A stretch of 64,000 nucleotides of DNA from Apium graveolens (taxonomy: Eukaryota > Streptophyta > Magnoliopsida > Apiales > Apiaceae). This document shows positions 59,461 to 64,000 of this stretch, in pieces. The DNA is taken from the NCBI RefSeq assembly GCF_009905375.1, contig NW_027417689.1, positions 1-64,000 on the forward strand, read 5' to 3'. The notes under the pieces are model-generated. The model was not told where the DNA came from, searched no databases, and saw nothing but the letters and a program-made list of their open reading frames with translations. The position numbers and the translations under genes were made by a program. Positions within the stretch are counted from its first letter, which is position 1. Each line of letters begins with the position of its first letter.

Positions 59461-60902
59461 TGAAAGGAATATGTCCTAAGTCCAATCATGTATTAGGATT
59501 TAGGAATAACTTTTATGTAATCTGTTTTTGATTTCATTGATATTAATAAAAGACTTGTTTTTTTTATTACGGGCTCTATCTATTTAAGTGTTTAAATAAG
59601 ATATACCATAGTTTAGAGTAAAGCTTTTTATGGATAATGATGAGATAATAATAGTGAGACCTAAAAGATGATAACTCTAAACTTAAATAGTTCCTGATCA
59701 TAGGATTACTAACTAGTATTTAATAATCCGCAAAGATCGGTACATACTATGCTTGCTTCATTATGAAGGATGTATGTTCTCATAGATATTTGTGTGGTGA
59801 CACTATAGCTAGTATGTAGGTGCTTATTATAGAATAAGTTCACTGAACATGACTCGCACAGCTGAACAACTGATGAAGTTCACCCACGTGTCAGCAGTTA
59901 TTCACATAGTGATAGTTGTATAAGTATCCTTAGACTTGAGGTCATCATAGTCATCTTGTGTACACTGAACTATGCTTTGGTTTAGTTCTTAGTCTCCAGG
60001 GACAATTATTAGGGCTCTACTGGGTATAGGAATTTATACACGAAGATAGTGTATGATCAATAAAGAATCTACCCCTTCCAGTGAAGGAAGCGAATGTTCA
60101 AGGCTGATCCACTTATGCTAGTTCAGGAATCTCTGGCCAGAGAAAATGAAGTTAGAAAGGAGTTTCTAATTTGCATAGAACTACGCATAGTAAATGGTAA
60201 GCAAGTGATTGAATTAGATAGGCTTGACACGAGATCCATGCCTTGTATTTAATCGGGACATTGTAGGGTAGAAGGAGTTTATTGTACGGTAACTATTCAC
60301 TGAATAGGTTCTTGGTATTCTAAGCAGTGAATTCATATTATCCGGATAGTCGCGATATGTTGAGAAGTATCCCTCATGATGTAGAATAAATGTGATTAAT
60401 TAATTAATCATATTTAATAAATTAGAAAATTTATATAAATAATGATAAAATAGTTTTATTATTATCTATTTCTACTACCGGCTTAATATTGAACCTACAG
60501 GGTCACACCATAAAAAAGAGAATGATTTAATGGTGGATGAATTAATTAATAATGGCTGATAATTATTTATTTATGAAATAAATAATTAATTGGCAAATTT
60601 AATAATTGATTAAATGAGATTTAATTGATTATAAATTAATTAAGAAAAGTTCTTAATATTATTAATTAAAGGATTTAATTTTTGGAAATTAAATCAAGAG
60701 AGAGAATTATTTCTAAAGTGTTAGAAAAAAGGATTAATAATTAAAAGGTGTTTTAATTATTAATGAGAATAATAAATGGGATAATAATAATAATATTTAT
60801 GGGAAAATTTCAGCTGAAAATTTTGCCTATAAATATACTATTATAGACCCTATTTTCTTTGGAACCCCAAAAACCCAAAAAGTTTGGAAAACCCAATTCT
60901 CT
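59461..60902 (+). repeat. 3' LTR of element D, truncated by CACTA-2
   Basis: It aligns with 53168-54609 and then stops in CCCAATTCTCT. The 5' LTR continues CCACCTCC at this point, whereas here CACTACAAG begins. About 220 bp of LTR are displaced beyond CACTA-2. Confidence 0.92.
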
Positions 60903-63900
60903 CACTACAAGAAAAACACAATCAGACAACACCGATCAGACAACACTCGACCAAAAAAGTGTTGCCCGAATTTTTCATACAACGGTTTTTTCTGCAACCA
61001 AAAAACTGGTGTTGTCTGACGTTGATTACTACAAGCAATTAAAAAATGTTTTCTAGTAAAACAAATCAGACAAGTATTTTCGAAATTAAGGTGTTGTGCG
61101 AATGGGAAGGCTTTAGCATTAATACAACGCTTTAAAATCCATTGTCTAGTTGATGGAGACAGACAATCTTTTCTAAAGTGATGTTGTGCAAATGAGTAAG
61201 TTTGCACAACGAATTTTAGAATGCATTGTCTGAAAATGATTGAGATAACGTCTAGTTTAACAGTTGTGGAAATGAGACAAGTGTTTTTTCTATTGGTTAT
61301 TTAAGCTTGAATCGCACAATGTACACATTAGGTGTTGTCTAAATGATACCTCATAGACAAGTGTTTTTATCACCTATATCAGACAATGGTCTAATTCTTA
61401 AAACTAGTTGTCTTTCTTACCAAATTTAAAAACATGTTGCACAACAAAATGTTCAAATAAACCGTTGTCTGATTTATTACAATAAAAATATTAAACAATT
61501 TAAAAAACAATTCCAAACAATTAATTTTAAATTTTTTTAAAACTACAAATTCTAATTAAATCCACTTTCATCCAGATTAAATATTTAAATTTTATATTTC
61601 AAAATAGTTTAATTATCTACTTTATAATTAACAAAAAAAATAATCACAAGTACTTCAAATTTACATTGTTAATTGTTCAATTCAAACAAGTGTTTTTCGA
61701 CAAAACACGTTGTATTAATCTACCTTATACAAGTTTTTTTAAAATTAAACACTTGTAACAGTCAAACAACCGTTATCGATATTTATCATCTGTTGTAAAA
61801 TTTATAATACTGCAACAATCTTAAAGAAAAAATCGTTGTAGAATTTCAACAACAGTATTTCCTAAAAAACGCTTATGTAAAGTAACTTACCACAACATGA
61901 TTTTAGAAAAAACCGTTGTCTATACTTTTACTAGTTTTTATTTTTTTTGGAATAATTATATGCCACCGTTAATTAATTTATACGAGTAACCAATAACTTA
62001 CACCAAATTAATTTATGTTTATTAAGATTTAAAATCATCTTTTTCATAGATTTTTGAATTCTTTTACCTATTACTATTAGATGTTACACGATTATTAATA
62101 GCGTCAACAGATAATCACACTGATGAGGACATAACGTGTAGATTAAGAATGTAACTCATAATATCTATTTATTGGTTTTGCAGACTTCGTACGAACGTTA
62201 ATAGCGTTAACTTACGAATATTACTCATAATAACATAAAACAACACATAATTTATATACTAACTTATAGATATAAGTTATAATAACGATATTAGGATTTA
62301 GTTGACATTATATAGGAATGTTAATAGTGCTACTTTTCAGATAAAACTCGTTATAATATTATTCGGCGTATCATATGTGTGCTAACCTACAAATATACCT
62401 AATAATTACACTTCAAATTTACATTGTTAATTGTTCAATTCAAACAAGTGTTTTTCGAAAAAGCACGTTGTATTAATCTACCTTATACAAGTATTTTTAA
62501 AATAAAACACTTGTAACAGTCAGACAACCGTTATCGATATTTATAATCTGTTGTAAAATTTATAATACTACAACAATCTTAAAGAAAAAACCGTTGTAGA
62601 ATTCCAACAACGGTATTTCCTAAAAAACACTTATGTAAAGTAACTTACCACAACATGATTTTAGAAAAAACCGTTGTCTATACTTTTACTAGTTTTTAAT
62701 TTTTTTTCGGAATAATTATATGCCACCGTTTATTAATTTATACGAGTAACCAATAACTTACACCAAATTAATTTGTGTTTATTAAGATTTGAAATCACCT
62801 TTTTCATAGAATTTTGAATTCTTTTACCTATTAGTATTAGACGTTACACGAATATTAATAGCGTCAACAGGTAATCATATTGATGAGGACATAACGTGTA
62901 GATTAAGTTAAAAATGTAACTCATAATATCTATTTGTTGGTTTTGTGGACTTCGTACGGACGTTAATAGCGTTAACTTACGAATATTACTCGTAATAACA
63001 TAAAGCAGCACATAATCTATATACTAACTTACAGATATAAGTCATAATAACGATATTAGGATTTAGTTGACATTATCTACGAATGTTAATAGTGCTACTT
63101 TTCAGATATAACTCGTTATAATATTATTCGGCGTATCATATGTGTGCTAACCTACAAATATACCTAATAATTACAATTCAAATATACATTGTTAATTGTT
63201 CAATTCAAACAAGTGTTTTTCGAAAAAGCACGTTGTATTAATCTACCTTATATAAGTATTTTTAAAATAAAACACTTGTAACAGTCAGACAACCGTTATC
63301 GATATTTATAATCTGTTGTAAAATTTATAATACTACAACAATCTTAAAGAAAAAACCGTTGTAAAATTCCAACAACGGTATTTCCTAAAAAACACTTATG
63401 TAAAGTAATTTACCACAACATGATTTTAGAAAAAACCGTTGTCTATACTTTTACTAGTTTTTAATTTTTTTTCGGAATAATTATATGCCACCGTTTATTA
63501 ATTTATACGAGTAACCAATAACTTACACCAAATTAATTTGTGTTTATTAAGATTTGAAATCACCTTTTTCATAGAATTTTGAATTCTTTTACCTATTAGT
63601 ATTAGACGTTACACGAATATTAATAGCGTCAACAGGTAATCACATTGATGAGGACATAACGTGTAGATTAAGTTAAAAATGTAACTCATAATATCTATTT
63701 GTTGGTTTTGTGGACTTCGTACGGACGTTAATAGCGTTAACTTACGAATATTACTCGTAATAACATAAAGCAGCACATAATCTATATACTAACTTACAGA
63801 TATAAGTCATAATAACGATATTAGGATTTAGTTGACATTATCTACGAATGTTAATAGTGCTACTTTTCAGATATAACTCGTTATAATATTATTCGGCGTA

Positions 63901-64000
63901 TCATATGTGTGCTAACCTACAAATATACCTAATAATTACACTTCAAATTTACATTGTTAATTGTTCAATTCAAACAAGTGTTTTTCGAAAAAGCACGTCG
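60903..64000 (+). mobile_element. CACTA-2: CACTA transposon, left end and part of the body
   Basis: It starts CACTACAAGAAAAACAC at 60903 inside an LTR, with TCT (60900-60902) as probable 3-bp target duplication. The first 700 bp carry many GACAAC/GTTGTC and AACGG/CCGTT motifs in both orientations (for example CAGACAACAC, ACCGTTGTC), the subterminal repeats of such elements. From 61652 it turns into a long tandem array. No transposase was seen before the window ends, and the right end is outside. Confidence 0.85.
61652..64000. repeat. Tandem array with 758-765 bp period inside CACTA-2
   Basis: The landmark TTCAAATTTACATTGTTAAT and following bases recur so that units begin at about 61652, 62410, 63175 and 63940 (lengths 758, 765 and 765, the fourth cut by the window). 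Units two and three are almost identical; unit one is a few percent different. Each unit carries AAAAACCGTTGTCTATAC, ACAACGGTATTTCC and CAACCGTTATCGATATTT, so subterminal-type motifs are multiplied with it. No open frame. Confidence 0.93.

Larger units (their letters stand above)
53168..60902 (+). mobile_element. Element D: Angela-like Copia element, defective, 3' LTR cut by CACTA-2
   Basis: The 5' LTR is 53168-54827, PBS 54829-54840, leader to 56651, gag-protease 56652-57914, pol remnant to about 59340, polypurine tract 59451-59460, and 3' LTR from 59461 until it is broken at 60902. The left flank TATAC (53163-53167) should be the target duplication; its partner lies beyond CACTA-2. Coding deletions are the same as in element C. 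It sits 92 bp downstream of the small gene, in the same transcriptional direction. Confidence 0.92.

Noticed and set aside
61652..64000. CRISPR-like or integron-like array
   Set aside because: Units are 758-765 bp without short repeat/spacer structure, in a plant CACTA element.
1..64000. Integrated pararetrovirus sequence
   Set aside because: No movement protein, coat protein or caulimovirus-type RT was seen; all RT pieces carry Copia domain order (integrase before RT).
1..64000. tRNA or rRNA genes
   Set aside because: I saw no cloverleaf with A and B boxes and no rRNA sequence; the only tRNA-related matches are primer-binding sites.

Overview
The window is transposon-dominated nuclear DNA from a flowering plant, probably a eudicot (possibly an asterid, low confidence). 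It is AT-rich, and it holds several Ty1/Copia LTR retrotransposons primed by initiator-Met tRNA, long Gypsy-type solo LTRs, two CACTA termini and a small hAT element. I see only two traces of host genes: a PSMD9-like PDZ exon fragment near 34.1-34.4 kb and one apparently intact 59-codon gene at 52897-53076.

Layout. 1-18705: an Angela/BARE-like Copia element on the minus strand (element A), cut by the left window edge and split by a complete 10.8-kb Sirevirus-like Copia element (B, 5560-16392, TSD ACAAA). 18706-21019: first copy of an unclassified repeat (RepX), ending at a CACTA terminus at 21020. 22.47-23.48 kb: a tandem array of units of about 175 bp. 23600-31531: a complete Angela-like element on the minus strand (C, TSD ATGCC), inserted in an older Gypsy-like LTR whose other part runs from 31532 to about 33.5 kb. 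34977-38640: a 5'-truncated Tork/TNT1-like Copia element (E). 38.6-41.5 kb: AT-rich intergenic DNA. 41.5-51.2 kb: second copy of RepX, split by two long, inversely oriented solo LTRs of one family (41749-45128 and 45506-49560). 51838-52618: non-autonomous hAT element. 52897-53076: small acidic-protein gene. 53168-60902: an Angela-like element on the plus strand (D), whose 3' LTR is cut by a second CACTA element from 60903 to the window end, which contains a tandem array with a 765-bp period.

How the parts relate. Target-site duplications and nesting give relative ages: RepX, then A, then B; the Gypsy-like LTR, then C; D, then CACTA-2. No retrotransposon here is autonomous. C and D share the same deletions in pol, so they descend from one already defective, gag-bearing progenitor that must have moved in trans. 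B lost integrase core and RT but keeps a very large extra ORF after pol with what looks like its own promoter. B also carries dozens of copies of TATCCGTTGA, many as inverted pairs, clustered upstream of both that promoter and the LTR promoter. The A/C/D leader carries a fourfold GTGCTACAGCC motif, and C and D also carry four 27-nt palindromes. All positions were read by eye; percentages are approximate and no database was searched.
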